Below, in pieces: positions 10,127-19,765 of a stretch of DNA of 64,000 nucleotides. The stretch is from Chloroflexota bacterium (GTDB lineage Bacteria; Chloroflexota; UBA11872; VXNJ01), in NCBI GenBank assembly GCA_009840625.1, contig VXNJ01000010.1, positions 1 to 64,000 of the forward strand. Direction: 5' to 3'. How positions within the stretch are numbered: the first letter of the stretch is position 1; every line of letters begins with the position of its first letter. Under the pieces are notes generated by a model that had not been told where the DNA came from, ran no database searches, and worked only from the letters and a program-made list of their open reading frames with translations. The position numbers and the translations under genes were made by a program.

Positions 10127-12598
10127 TCACGCCCCTTCGTGTCGTCGGTGCGATTCCTCTATGGCCACGTCGAGGTCTTCCCACATTCGTTCGACCATTG
10201 ACTGCAGGCGCATGTTTTTGAACGCCCCCCAGACCGTCATCGCGGGCGGCACCAGGAGGATGGAAACGATCAGGGCGTAGGCGATCGTGATCGCAGCCAC
10301 GATTCCGAACTGGGCGAATGATTCGAGCGGGGAGAACACCAGAACGCCGAACCCGAGCGCGGTGGTCAACGCCGATCCGAGCAAGGCCGACCCCACCGTG
10401 CTCAGCGTCCGAACGGCTGCATCCTCGGGATCGCGCGATTTCGTGAATTCCTCGCGGTAGCGATGGATGACGTGAATCGTGTAGTCGACACCGATTCCGA
10501 TGGACAGGGCCGTGATTATCGAGGTGATGATCGTATACGGAATGTCCAGCAGCGCCATCGTCCCCAGGACCCAGATCAGCACCAGTGCGATCGGACCCAC
10601 CGCAACGATCCCGAGTACCGGTTCGCGCTGGGTTGCCCAGAAGAAGACCACCAGGATAATGAGCGCCGCGATGATGGTGGTGATGATCGCCTCGGTCTGG
10701 CGAGCGGTTATTTCCTTCTGAATCGCCAGGTTCTGGATGTTCGGCGAGGCCACATTGACCGCGTCTTCGTTGGCGTACCAGAGGAAGTCGACGTCGTCCA
10801 GCATCGCCTCGGTTTCCTCGTTGTCGATGGTCACCGCCCCAAACTGCAGCAAGAGCGTGTCGGTGCCGTCCGGATTGTTGACCAGCACCCGTCGCACGCC
10901 CTCGGGGTCTTTTTCGGCCAGCAGGTCCAGGAACGCTTGAATCTTGGTTGGGTCGAGTATCAATCCGTCAGTGGCCAGGTGAAAGGCGCTGGCCAGCTCG
11001 GGGTCATACTGCGGGCTGCCCGGATCTACTAACTTGCGCACTTCCAGTGCCAGCGACGCGTCGATCGGCCCCGACGCGGCGGGCGGGCGGGTCTGCTCAT
11101 CGGCGAATGCGTCCGTTATCTCGAATACGTTCAGAAACGTCCGCGTATCCGTTATTTCCGCCTTCACCAGAACGTTTACCAGCTCGGACGTCCCGCCGAC
11201 CGCGGCATCAATGGCGTCCAGGTCGTTGATCGACTGCCCGTCGGCCGGCAGGATGTCGCGGATCCCGAAATCGGTCTCCAGATCGGTCACCGCGTAGCCG
11301 AGCCCGACACTGATCAGGGCCACCGCCAGGATGTAGGGGGTCGCGTTGCGGGCGATCGACTTGCCCAGGAATCCAGCCAACCGATCAATGCCCGGCAGCG
11401 CCTGGGCGATCGGCCGCGGCGACTTCAACACCCCGCGGGCTTCGCGCCGGCGGTCGATGATCGTCCGAACCGCCGGGACCAGCGTGAGCATCACGATCAG
11501 GCTCAGACCTACCCCCAGGCCGGCAACCACGCCGAAATCCCCGATCGCCGAAATGGGTGAGAACAAGTTGGTCATGAAACTTACGAGGGTGGTGATGGCC
11601 GCCAGCGTCAACGGGATAAGGACGTTGCGGAGCCCGAACTGAACCGCCCGGACGGCGGACTCGCCGGCAATCAATTGCTCCCGGTAATGGGAGATTGCCT
11701 GGATCGAATAGTCCACGGTGAGGCTGATCAGGATGATCGGGACCATCGCCGTGAGCGCGTTGGGCGGGCCGATCAGGTTCAGAGCGTCCGGGCCCAACCA
11801 GCCCTCCAGTCCGACGACCCACATCAGCGAGGCGAATATCCCGGCCAGGGTGGCGACCAAGTCCGAAATCGTACGCAGGAACAGGAAGGTCAGAATCGCG
11901 ATCACCAAAAGCGCGGCGCCGAACAACGGCGCGGTCCCGTTGGTGGTCGCGTCCTGGAATTCTTCCTCGATGGTCGCGTTTGAAACCGTACTGATCGTCA
12001 GGGGTCCGGCGGATTCGGCGGCCAGTTCGTCGGCGCGTAACATCGCGGCAGTCATGGGGTCCACGTCGGCGTCGCGAATCAGGACGGTGGCCAGGCCGAT
12101 CGGCGATCCGGCGGTGTCGAACCCGGTGGTGTTTTCAAGCGCGACCGCCAGTTCCGGCGAGGCCCGCATCGATTCCGCCGCGGCATCGACCTGCTCCTGC
12201 GTGACGGCGCCGAATTCGGTCACTCCCAACAGCAACTTGAAGAATTCGGTTGGCGCAAATACCGGGTTCGCCGGTGGGAGCACGCCTGAGATATCCGGGT
12301 CGGCCCGGATCGCTCCGACAAGGCTGTCCAACTGGGCGAGCCCCTGCGGCGTCAGCAGCTCTCCGCGGGAAACGATGTACACCGGTTTGACGCCGGCGTT
12401 TTCCGAGAACAGGTTGTCAACCTCTTCGAGCGCCCGGGCTACGTCGCTGTCCCCGGGCAGGAATGCATCGTTGGGGGCGGTCGGTTGGCGAAAACCGGAT
12501 CCGGCAACGAATACGACCGTGACGACCGCAAATACGGCAAGAGTTATCCAGGGCCGGGCCGTTACCAAGCGGCTGGCCCAATCGAGAATTCGACCCAA
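10127..12598 (-). CDS. RND/MMPL family transporter
   Basis: A protein of 823 residues in the RND superfamily, MMPL/hydrophobe-exporter branch, expected to sit in the cytoplasmic membrane and move lipids or other hydrophobic compounds using the proton gradient. It shows the family's internal duplication: a first transmembrane helix (PWITLAVFAVVTVVFVAG), a large extracytoplasmic loop, five helices, then a second copy of the same pattern. Signature stretches include LTVDYSIQAISHYREQL in the first half and IGVDYTIHVIHRYREE in the second, both in the helix pair that carries the proton-relay acidic residues. It starts with TTG. It stands alone, with no membrane-fusion or outer-membrane partner nearby, as is usual for MMPL-type proteins. 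Confidence 0.92.
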   Translation of the reverse strand: MGRILDWASRLVTARPWITLAVFAVVTVVFVAGSGFRQPTAPNDAFLPGDSDVARALEEVDNLFSENAGVKPVYIVSRGELLTPQGLAQLDSLVGAIRADPDISGVLPPANPVFAPTEFFKLLLGVTEFGAVTQEQVDAAAESMRASPELAVALENTTGFDTAGSPIGLATVLIRDADVDPMTAAMLRADELAAESAGPLTISTVSNATIEEEFQDATTNGTAPLFGAALLVIAILTFLFLRTISDLVATLAGIFASLMWVVGLEGWLGPDALNLIGPPNALTAMVPIILISLTVDYSIQAISHYREQLIAGESAVRAVQFGLRNVLIPLTLAAITTLVSFMTNLFSPISAIGDFGVVAGLGVGLSLIVMLTLVPAVRTIIDRRREARGVLKSPRPIAQALPGIDRLAGFLGKSIARNATPYILAVALISVGLGYAVTDLETDFGIRDILPADGQSINDLDAIDAAVGGTSELVNVLVKAEITDTRTFLNVFEITDAFADEQTRPPAASGPIDASLALEVRKLVDPGSPQYDPELASAFHLATDGLILDPTKIQAFLDLLAEKDPEGVRRVLVNNPDGTDTLLLQFGAVTIDNEETEAMLDDVDFLWYANEDAVNVASPNIQNLAIQKEITARQTEAIITTIIAALIILVVFFWATQREPVLGIVAVGPIALVLIWVLGTMALLDIPYTIITSIITALSIGIGVDYTIHVIHRYREEFTKSRDPEDAAVRTLSTVGSALLGSALTTALGFGVLVFSPLESFAQFGIVAAITIAYALIVSILLVPPAMTVWGAFKNMRLQSMVERMWEDLDVAIEESHRRHEGA

Positions 12599-13048
12599 CC
12601 TCTTGCCCTTCTCTTGCTAATTTCCCCGCGAAGCGACGATCGGGCTTCCAATCCGACATCGCACCGGATGCAGGGCAGAAACGGTCACGGGGAGTTGCTC
12701 AACTGAATCTGCGTGCCAATTTTCGCGATACGCAACTGTGATCTGAGCTAGAACCAAAGGGTATTTGCTAGTTGCAACGCGATTGATTCGATTGCTGCAA
12801 CTTTTGCATATTTTGGGGATCGAATTTGCCGCCAGGCAAGGCTTCTAAATCAGCGACAAGTCCGTGCGATCGCCAGCCGCATTCGAAGGGGATCCGCTCG
12901 CAGTCCGGCGGAGAAAAGCGTTGCCGGCAGCGGCCGGAGGTCCGTGGATGATCGCCGAACTCGTCCGATTCCCTTAAGGCCGCGGCCATAACCGGGCCGT
13001 TTCACGGAATTGGCCTTCCGGCTGACGGATCCGGCGTGAAGCCGGTGT
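12599..13048. other. Intergenic region without a supported gene
   Basis: About 450 bp lie between the agmatinase-family gene and the RND gene, both on the minus strand. The only open frame (73 codons on the minus strand, 12768-12989) has no family resemblance and no ribosome-binding site. I see no hairpin-plus-T-run terminator. Confidence 0.5.
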
Positions 13049-14014
13049 CTAGGCCGGAGGGAAGCGGGCCGAGAGGATGTCGATGATCAGCTGGGAGGCC
13101 ACCTCGGCGGTGATCTGCGAGGAGTCGTAAGCCGGCGCCACCTCGACCAGATCGAAGGCCACCAGATTGTGCCGGCTTAGCAGTTCCTCCAGACAATCCC
13201 GCAACTCTTCGTACATCAGACCACCCATTGCCGGGGTCCCGGTGCCGGGCGCCCGGCTGGGGTCCAGGACATCGATGTCGAGGGTGATGTACAGGTTTTC
13301 ACTCTCGGGGATTTGGTCGACGACTCCCCGGGGTCCCAACCGGCGGAACTGCCTGGGGGTAATGATGAGGATTCCGTCGGCCAGCATCTCCTCGTACTGC
13401 AAACGGCGGGCGCGTCGAATCCCGACCGACGAAATCCGGTCCACGAACGGCAGCTCGCTGCAGCGGCGGATCGGATTTCCGTGGGTGTAGAAGACCCCCT
13501 GCACATCGTGCGTGTAGTCCAGATGGGCATCGAAGTGGACGATGTTCAGGGGGGCGAAACGGCTCAGTCCCCTCACCGCCGGAAAGGTTATGGCGTGATC
13601 GCCGCCGATAACCACCGGCAGGGAGCCCCGATCTGAGACTTTTTCTACCGCTTGGGTCAGCTTGTCGAAGTTGCTCTCGACATCAGAGGGCAGCACGGTG
13701 ATGTCGCCGCAGTCGGCCATGGTCACGCCTTTAAGCAACTCGGTTCCGGCATCGACGTCGAATATCCCCTCGGCTTCACGCCCGGCGCCCATGGGATCCG
13801 AGTACAGGTGGCCGCGCGGAACGTCCCGGATGGCATCCGGTCCGTACCTGGCTCCGGGCCTGCCGAAGGTGCCCTGGTCGAAGGGCATTCCTATGAATGC
13901 GACCTGCGCATCGAGCGTTTCCAGGTCGTCGCACACGGGAGTCTTGTAGAAGGTGCGCGGTTGGGACCGGATTATGGGCCAGCGCTCTTGGTCTTGGGGC
14001 GTAAGGGATGTCAT
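13049..14014 (-). CDS. Agmatinase/arginase-family ureohydrolase
   Basis: A binuclear manganese ureohydrolase that hydrolyses a guanidino group to release urea; agmatinase (putrescine synthesis) is the most likely activity, with guanidinobutyrase or another ureohydrolase as alternatives. All metal-ligand motifs are present: GGDHAI, the DAHLDY motif and DIDVLDPS followed by APGTGTP. Length (about 321 aa) fits the family. I chose the ATG at 14014; an in-frame GTG at 14065 would add 17 residues. Neither start has a strong Shine-Dalgarno. It is a single gene downstream of an SDR gene on the same strand, separated by about 220 bp. No other polyamine gene is in the window. Confidence 0.9.
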   Translation of the reverse strand: MTSLTPQDQERWPIIRSQPRTFYKTPVCDDLETLDAQVAFIGMPFDQGTFGRPGARYGPDAIRDVPRGHLYSDPMGAGREAEGIFDVDAGTELLKGVTMADCGDITVLPSDVESNFDKLTQAVEKVSDRGSLPVVIGGDHAITFPAVRGLSRFAPLNIVHFDAHLDYTHDVQGVFYTHGNPIRRCSELPFVDRISSVGIRRARRLQYEEMLADGILIITPRQFRRLGPRGVVDQIPESENLYITLDIDVLDPSRAPGTGTPAMGGLMYEELRDCLEELLSRHNLVAFDLVEVAPAYDSSQITAEVASQLIIDILSARFPPA

Positions 14015-14235
14015 GCAATTGATCCACGAAGGGCGCTCAATCAAGCGAGCGAGCCAGGACGACACCGACTCTTTTACACTGCGTCGCGGGCGGTTACCGG
14101 ACGGTTCGACTAGGGTTCGGGCAATTTCTTGGCTCCCAAAGACGCGCCGCTCTTCGTTGCCGCCACGAATCGGGAATTAGTGTTGCTCGAGCAAGCCGGG
14201 TCTGCCGCGCGAATCGTCCAAGACGAGTCGAACCG

Positions 14236-14988
14236 CTATGCGCCCCCGGTCACGTCGATGCAAGCGCCGGTGACGTAAGAAGCCTCTTCAGACAGCAACC
14301 ACAGAATCGCGGCGGCCACTTCCTCGGCATCGCCGCCACGGCGCATCGGCAACCTGGGCCGAAGCTTCTGCACCCGCTCCGGGTCGCCGCTCTGGGCGTG
14401 GATCTCGGTAAGGACAAATCCCGGCCGGACGGCGTTGATGCGGATTCCGTCAGTGGCAACCTCGCGTGCCACTCCGATCGTGAAGCTGTCGACAGCGCCT
14501 TTCGATGCCGCGTAGTCCACGTACTCGCCCGGCGAACCGCTACTGGCAGCGGTCGAAGATACGTTCACGATAGATCCGCCGCCGCCGCCGTATCTGCGGC
14601 TCATTCGTTTTATCGCCGCCCTGGTGCAGTGCATGGTTCCGAAAACGTTGGTCCGAAAGATCTGCTGCCAACGCAGATCGTCGGTCTCCTCGAATCTCCT
14701 CGACGGAGCCACCACGCCGGCGCTGTTCACCAGACCGGACAGTTCTCCGGGCAGCGAATCGATTGCTTTGAACATCCTTGAAACTTCGTGTTTGTCCCCG
14801 ACATCTGCCTGAATTGCCATTCCGTCGCCACCGCCATCACGAATTTGGCTCAACAAATCGGCGGCTGCTTCGGCGTTTTGGCGGTAGTTGACACAGACGA
14901 AGAATCCGCGCTCGGCCGCCATGCGTGCAGTTGCCGCACCGATTCCGCGGCCGCCGCCGCTGATCAGCAATTTCCGGGGTGAATCCAA
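14236..14988 (-). CDS. SDR family NAD(P)-dependent oxidoreductase
   Basis: A classical short-chain dehydrogenase/reductase of 250 residues. The Rossmann nucleotide-binding motif GGGRGIG lies near the N terminus, NSAG follows mid-protein, and the catalytic Ser-Tyr-Lys set appears as NVSS followed by YAASKG. The C terminus (YVTGACIDVTGGA) is typical of the FabG-like subgroup. The start is TTG, preceded by GAGGAA at good spacing. The substrate is unknown; annotation as 3-oxoacyl-ACP reductase or glucose-1-dehydrogenase-like would be equally consistent. It is divergent from pabB across about 180 bp that must hold both promoters. Confidence 0.92.
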   Translation of the reverse strand: MDSPRKLLISGGGRGIGAATARMAAERGFFVCVNYRQNAEAAADLLSQIRDGGGDGMAIQADVGDKHEVSRMFKAIDSLPGELSGLVNSAGVVAPSRRFEETDDLRWQQIFRTNVFGTMHCTRAAIKRMSRRYGGGGGSIVNVSSTAASSGSPGEYVDYAASKGAVDSFTIGVAREVATDGIRINAVRPGFVLTEIHAQSGDPERVQKLRPRLPMRRGGDAEEVAAAILWLLSEEASYVTGACIDVTGGA

Positions 14989-15172
14989 GCTGTTCCTCGC
15001 CTTTGAAACGCGTAATTGAATTCGATGGGGATTGAAGGAACTTGAGCGGGCTCAAATCGCAACTTGTTGGGCCACTTTAAGCCAACATTTGAATTCAAGC
15101 TCACATCTGCACCGAGTCTTTCTGCCCGATGCCATCGGCGCCCTTTGATTTCAACTTGATCCGCGACACCGC

Positions 15173-16789
15173 ATGTCCTGGCCCGATTCGCGATTTGCGG
15201 CTCGAGGAAGCAGTCTCTATTCGCAAAACCCGGCGCGCGGTCTGCGTGAGCCGGCAGGTTGGGGGTCGGCCGACGAATTGACCGACCGAAGCTGGGCAAT
15301 CAAGGAGTGGACGGGCAATTCCGGAATTAATGGACCGGAGCGCGCGGCCAACGCATTGCGTCATCACCCCGGGTTCGTGTGGCTCGATTCGGCTCTGGCC
15401 CACCCGGTACGCGGTCGCTGGTCGATTCTTGCCGCGAACCCCCGCTGGACATTGGACGCCAGGGGTTCTCAATTGCGCTTCACGAGCGCAGAAAGGACCT
15501 GGCGATCGGAAGCCGATCCGATTGCGGTTGCTGCGCAACTGATCGAATCAGAGCAAGAAGGATTTCTTGCTCGCCACTCTGCTACGAATTCGCCGAATCT
15601 GCCGTTTGCGGGGGGCGCCATTGGCTACCTGGGGTTTGAGCTGGCGCGGCACATCGAGTCGCTACCCGCGACCACGATCGATGACGTTGGCGCCGCCGAC
15701 CTTGTGATCGGTTGGTATGACGCGGCCCTGGTTTGGGACAGATTGAATCAAAAAGGTTGGCTGAGCGGCACCCCGGCCGGGGTTGCAGAGCTGTCGATGC
15801 GCCTCGCCGGCACAGATGCTGAGCGCAATTTGGCATCACCACCGGGCGGCGATCATGGGAGCCCCAGAGGGCCGACCCGGTTCGAATCGAACATGGAAAG
15901 GTCCGAGTACCTGGAGCGGATCGAAGCCGCCCGTCACTACATCGAAGCCGGAGACATTTATCAAGTCAATCTCTCGCAGCGCTTTTCCGCCCCGCTGGCG
16001 ATATCCGGGTTCGACGCCTACCTGAGGTTGCGGCGGGTGAGTCCCGCTCCCTTCGCGGCTTACATTGCCACGGTCGGCGAGGGAGGCGAATCCGTGGAGG
16101 TGCTTTCATCGTCACCCGAACGCCTGTTGCTCGTCGACGGTCAGCACCTGGAGACCCGACCGATCAAGGGAACGCGGCCCCGCGGACGCGACGCCGTTGA
16201 AGACGCCAGCCTGGCGGATGAGTTGCGAAACAGCGCCAAGGATGCCGCCGAGCATTCCATGATCGTCGACCTGGAACGCAACGACCTCGGCCGGATCGCC
16301 GAAACCGGCAGCGTCGCCGTGCCCCAGTTCAAGGAACTGGAGTCGTATTCGCAAGTCCATCAATTGACTTCTTCGGTCACCGCCCAGAGGAGGACCGGAG
16401 TTGGATTGGATGGAACGCTTCGTGCCATCCTGCCCGGTGGTTCGATAAGCGGAGCTCCGAAAATTCGTGCTTTAGAGATCATCGATGAACTTGAGCCGAC
16501 CGTCCGCGGGGTCTACACCGGAGCGATCGGTTACTTTTCGGCCCACGGTCGCTGCGACCTTAACGTGGCGATCAGGACGATCACGGTCGCCAACCGGCGG
16601 GCATACTGCCACGTCGGCGGCGCGATCGTTCATGATTCGGTCGCGGATTCCGAGTACCAGGAAACCCTGGACAAGGCCCGCGGCATGGCGCGGGCGTTGG
16701 ACGCGCTATTGCCGGACGAAATGCCCCCGCAGCACGGTCGCCCGCCGTTGACCAAAGGTTTCAGGTTCAAGTCCGACGCGCGCGGCTAA
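15173..16789 (+). CDS. pabB: Aminodeoxychorismate synthase component I (PabB-type)
   Basis: A chorismate-utilising enzyme of 538 residues that converts chorismate plus ammonia to 4-amino-4-deoxychorismate in folate synthesis. The N-terminal half has the LDSA...GRWSILAANP region of TrpE/PabB proteins. The C-terminal catalytic domain has IYQVNLSQRF, PIKGTRPRG, MIVDLERNDLGRI and PGGSISGAPKI. The Lys in PIKGT (K332) marks PabB, since anthranilate synthase TrpE has Ala there. Residues up to about 50 are not conserved, so the true start may lie downstream of the ATG used here. No glutaminase (PabA) or lyase (PabC) gene is adjacent, so partners must be encoded elsewhere. Confidence 0.9.
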   Translation: MSWPDSRFAARGSSLYSQNPARGLREPAGWGSADELTDRSWAIKEWTGNSGINGPERAANALRHHPGFVWLDSALAHPVRGRWSILAANPRWTLDARGSQLRFTSAERTWRSEADPIAVAAQLIESEQEGFLARHSATNSPNLPFAGGAIGYLGFELARHIESLPATTIDDVGAADLVIGWYDAALVWDRLNQKGWLSGTPAGVAELSMRLAGTDAERNLASPPGGDHGSPRGPTRFESNMERSEYLERIEAARHYIEAGDIYQVNLSQRFSAPLAISGFDAYLRLRRVSPAPFAAYIATVGEGGESVEVLSSSPERLLLVDGQHLETRPIKGTRPRGRDAVEDASLADELRNSAKDAAEHSMIVDLERNDLGRIAETGSVAVPQFKELESYSQVHQLTSSVTAQRRTGVGLDGTLRAILPGGSISGAPKIRALEIIDELEPTVRGVYTGAIGYFSAHGRCDLNVAIRTITVANRRAYCHVGGAIVHDSVADSEYQETLDKARGMARALDALLPDEMPPQHGRPPLTKGFRFKSDARG

Positions 16790-16808
16790 ACATAACGTGA
16801 ATTATGTT
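16789..16808. terminator. Hairpin between convergent pabB and methyltransferase genes
   Basis: A perfect 7-bp inverted repeat (AACATAA / TTATGTT) with a 6-base loop starts at the last base of the pabB stop codon and lies between convergent genes. There is no long T-run after it, so it is a weak candidate for a bidirectional terminator or mRNA 3'-end stabiliser. Confidence 0.4.
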
Positions 16809-16846
16809 CAGTTGCTTCTTGAGAGGTCAAGAATCGCTTTGGCTAT

Positions 16847-17674
16847 TCACGGGGCCCGTTCAAGCGAAATTTGGCGCAGGCCCCATTTGACCGCCGGGTG
16901 GGCAGAAACCTGGGATATGCAATCGGCGATCGCCAGCAAGCCCCGGTAAAGCTCATCGATTCTTGACACGTCGTAGTTGTCGCGAACAAATTCGCGCTCA
17001 CGAATCGACGCCAGATTCATGTGAAACATGCTCGCCGCGCGCGGAGCCGCTACGTCCAGCCTGGTGACATTGCTGGATATCAATCGCGCGTTTTCAAATC
17101 CGGTCATCATGCCCAGTAGAGGCCCCACGTATAGCGCGTTGGCCTGGCTAGCCAGCATCGATTGTTGGATGCCCAGATAGAGGACGAATTCGTCGATTCG
17201 GCTGTCGATGAACTCCACTTCTTCGATCAACAGGATCCCACCCGGGCAAAGCTGGCTGACCCAGGTCTCGATGACTGATTTCGGATCCCGCAGATGCGTC
17301 AGGACGAATCGGCCATACATCAGGTCGAATGGCCCGCGCGGGAATGGCGCCACGGTGATGTCGTGCAGCTCGAATCCGACAGATTTGGTGCTGGTCGCCA
17401 AAGCCTGCGCAAGGAAACTCTTCGAGTTGTCGAACCCGATTGTGTGAGCGGGTTTCAGGGCATTTGCCAGAAGGTGGGTCGAATGACCCGGTCCGCAGCC
17501 AAGATCGGCCGCCAGTTCCGGACGGAAATCAACCGATGCGCGCAGAAACGACCGCGACGAAGCGGCGTAGGTCTGGGCCAGCAGCGACAACCTCTCGGCC
17601 GCGACCGGCGAATCCCCGAACGCGTATTCGGCCACGCCCGCCTCAGGTCGGGCCGGCGGAATGGGTCCGTTCAT
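16847..17674 (-). CDS. Class I SAM-dependent methyltransferase
   Basis: A soluble methyltransferase of 275 residues with a class I Rossmann fold. Motif I is AADLGCGPGHST, followed by an acidic strand end (IGFDNSKSF), motif II near FDLMYGRFVLTHL and a post-motif LCPGGILLIEEVEFID. It resembles small-molecule methyltransferases of the UbiE/TylM type, but the acceptor cannot be deduced. Its ATG lies 32 bp inside the end of the upstream nucleoside phosphorylase gene, so the two are translationally coupled. This suggests a nucleoside- or adenosine-related context, or simply shared regulation. Confidence 0.87.
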   Translation of the reverse strand: MNGPIPPARPEAGVAEYAFGDSPVAAERLSLLAQTYAASSRSFLRASVDFRPELAADLGCGPGHSTHLLANALKPAHTIGFDNSKSFLAQALATSTKSVGFELHDITVAPFPRGPFDLMYGRFVLTHLRDPKSVIETWVSQLCPGGILLIEEVEFIDSRIDEFVLYLGIQQSMLASQANALYVGPLLGMMTGFENARLISSNVTRLDVAAPRAASMFHMNLASIREREFVRDNYDVSRIDELYRGLLAIADCISQVSAHPAVKWGLRQISLERAP

Positions 17675-18464
17675 CTGCCGTCAATTGCTCGGCGGCCGCG
17701 ATCGTCGCGTCGACACATCGGGTGAGCGATTCCAGGTAGGCAGGATCGTGGAATCCGGGTCGCCAGGAATCGAATAGCTCGTCGCTCACGGCAACCAGCA
17801 ATCCGGCGCGCACGCGGCGAACCTGCGACAGCGCAAATATCGCCGAGGCTTCCATTTCGACGACCTTTACGCCGGCGGTGCGGTGCCGCTCAACTGAGCC
17901 GATCGTCTCCCGGTAGGGCGCGTCGGTGGTCCATGCCGGACCCTTGGTCGGTTCGGCCCCGACAGTCCCGGCGCATCGCGTCAACAGCGAGACGATCTCC
18001 GGGTCGGCCCGAACGGATTCTCCGGACGGCAGGTAGTGATAGGAGGTCCCCTCTTCACGAACGGCATCGGTGACGATGACGGTGCTGCCGACCGGGACGT
18101 CCGGCTGCAGGCTGCCGGCGGATCCGACTACCAGGATCGATCGCACGCCTCGTGCAATGGCCTCCTCAAGTGCTATTACCGCCGCCGGGGCACCGGCCGG
18201 CAATCGCGCCACCGCAATCGGATCCCCGCCTGACGTTTTTCCGACCGTGACTCCCGTCTCGATCGCGGTTCCGTCCGATCGCGACGACGGCTGGTCGGCC
18301 CCGACTCGGGCGATTAGGTGGCTGAAGGAGGCACCCTGGAAAGTTCCAACGAGAACCGGCGGCAACCGCAACGACGCGGCCGGAACGCCTTGGCGTTCGC
18401 ACTGTTCCTTAAGCACCTGGGCCGGAGTTACCAGCGGCGGTGAAGGATCGTATGGAATCGACAT
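17643..18464 (-). CDS. Purine/uridine nucleoside phosphorylase family protein
   Basis: A protein of 273 residues in the nucleoside phosphorylase (PNP/UDP) superfamily, which splits nucleosides with phosphate to give a free base and ribose-1-phosphate. The family signature GSAGSLQPDVPVGSTVIV is present, followed by the substrate-binding segment VVEMEASAIFAL, where the Met-Glu pair contacts the ribose. VGTFQGASFSHLI near the N terminus fits the phosphate-site region. The sequence does not decide between purine and uridine specificity. It starts with ATG and overlaps the downstream methyltransferase by 32 bp. An MFS transporter gene lies 28 bp upstream on the same strand, so a three- or four-gene operon with possible nucleoside uptake is plausible. 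Confidence 0.88.
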   Translation of the reverse strand: MSIPYDPSPPLVTPAQVLKEQCERQGVPAASLRLPPVLVGTFQGASFSHLIARVGADQPSSRSDGTAIETGVTVGKTSGGDPIAVARLPAGAPAAVIALEEAIARGVRSILVVGSAGSLQPDVPVGSTVIVTDAVREEGTSYHYLPSGESVRADPEIVSLLTRCAGTVGAEPTKGPAWTTDAPYRETIGSVERHRTAGVKVVEMEASAIFALSQVRRVRAGLLVAVSDELFDSWRPGFHDPAYLESLTRCVDATIAAAEQLTADERTHSAGPT

Positions 18465-18492
18465 TTAATTCCCGGTTTGCCGATCGGTTGTT

Positions 18493-19740
18493 TCAGATCG
18501 AGATCGTTCGCTGGGGCAAATAGAACAATCCCACTATTACCGGCAAAAAGCAAATCGCGGCCAAGAGGAAGGGAAGGCCCGGATCCGACGCCCACAAAAG
18601 ACCGGCGGCCAAAGCCCCGCAAACCACGCCGAGCGAAAAGAACCCTACGTGCATTCCGGAAACCGTCGCCAGGTCGCGGGGCGCCACGATGTCACCGACG
18701 ATGGCCGAGATAAGCGTCTGGAAAGAGGCTTGCCCGAACCACTGCAGGGCGGATCCAGCGAGCAGCAGGGCCAGGCTCTGAGGGCGCCAGTAGAGCAGGG
18801 CCGACGTCGCGCCGATCAGCATCGCCGCGACAAGCAGATTGCGCCTTCCGAATCGATCCGATGCGAGTCCTATCACGACCTGCGAGGCCCCTCCGCCGAT
18901 GGCGGCGGCCGAAAGATACCAACCCACCGTCGACAGTTGTCCGGTCAGGTCGAGGACGACCAGCGCTGAAACCAGTTGGAATACACCGTGCGCGAACCCC
19001 GAAATCCAACGCGCCGCGGAGGTAATCAGGATCGCCCGGACCAACAGCAGTCTGGGATAGTCCGTAATCGACGGCCTGCGGCCGGGAACAGGTCCCGCTT
19101 GGGGCCCGCCGATTTCCGGCAGCAGGATCCAGGCTCCAGCCCAGGCCAGCGACAACAGCCCGCTCCCGCCCAGGATCGTCGCCCAGAGGCCAAATTGCGT
19201 CCCGATCGCGGTAAGCAGCGGGCCGGCCAGACCCGGTCCGAGGACCATAACGAACGATGCGATTCCGGTGGCCGTCCCGCGACGACGGGCATCGACCGCC
19301 TGCAGGATGTAGATATTGGCGCCGGTCCAGTGAAACGGCGCGGCCAATCCGAAAAGCGGGGCCAGGGCAATGACGTGCCAGCTTTCCTGGGCGGCGGCCA
19401 GCAGCGCGGTGCAGATGGCGATCCCCATCGCGCCGAGCAGATAGGTGCGGCGGCTTCCCCAGCGGGCGGCGAGGGTTCCGGCAAAAAGGCTTACGCCGGC
19501 AGAGAGCGAGTTGATGATGATCACGGCCACCATCGCTCCGATGACGCCGGCCTGCAGGCGCTCGCGCATGAAAATCGCCAACAACGCCGATACCGGAATC
19601 CAGCCGCCGACCGACAGGGCAAAGCAGAGGTTGATCGCAATGAATGGGCGGCTGCGGAGGCTCGTCTGGGGCTGATCCGGACTGCGAGCTGCGGGGGCCG
19701 CTGCGGGACGCGATCCTTGGGAGTTCCGATTCAGGCTCAT
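18493..19740 (-). CDS. MFS transporter (first of a tandem pair)
   Basis: A major facilitator superfamily permease of 415 residues with about 12 hydrophobic helices and a short basic N terminus. The loop 2-3 motif is ARWGSRRTYLLGAMG and a second-half equivalent is SDRFGRRNLLVAAM. It ends just upstream of the nucleoside phosphorylase gene and begins 25 bp after the next MFS gene. The two MFS proteins are paralogues sharing HWTG.N/Q.Y, an RRG-type loop and ASFV.V.G.GL. The substrate is unknown; the neighbouring phosphorylase makes a nucleoside or base one option, and drug export another. Confidence 0.9.
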   Translation of the reverse strand: MSLNRNSQGSRPAAAPAARSPDQPQTSLRSRPFIAINLCFALSVGGWIPVSALLAIFMRERLQAGVIGAMVAVIIINSLSAGVSLFAGTLAARWGSRRTYLLGAMGIAICTALLAAAQESWHVIALAPLFGLAAPFHWTGANIYILQAVDARRRGTATGIASFVMVLGPGLAGPLLTAIGTQFGLWATILGGSGLLSLAWAGAWILLPEIGGPQAGPVPGRRPSITDYPRLLLVRAILITSAARWISGFAHGVFQLVSALVVLDLTGQLSTVGWYLSAAAIGGGASQVVIGLASDRFGRRNLLVAAMLIGATSALLYWRPQSLALLLAGSALQWFGQASFQTLISAIVGDIVAPRDLATVSGMHVGFFSLGVVCGALAAGLLWASDPGLPFLLAAICFLPVIVGLFYLPQRTISI

Positions 19741-19765
19741 CGAAAGTTAGCCGTGGTCGGCCGCT

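Noticed and set aside
15173-16789. Anthranilate synthase TrpE
   Set aside because: The motif is PIKGT with Lys, the PabB form, rather than PIAGT, and there are no trp genes nearby.
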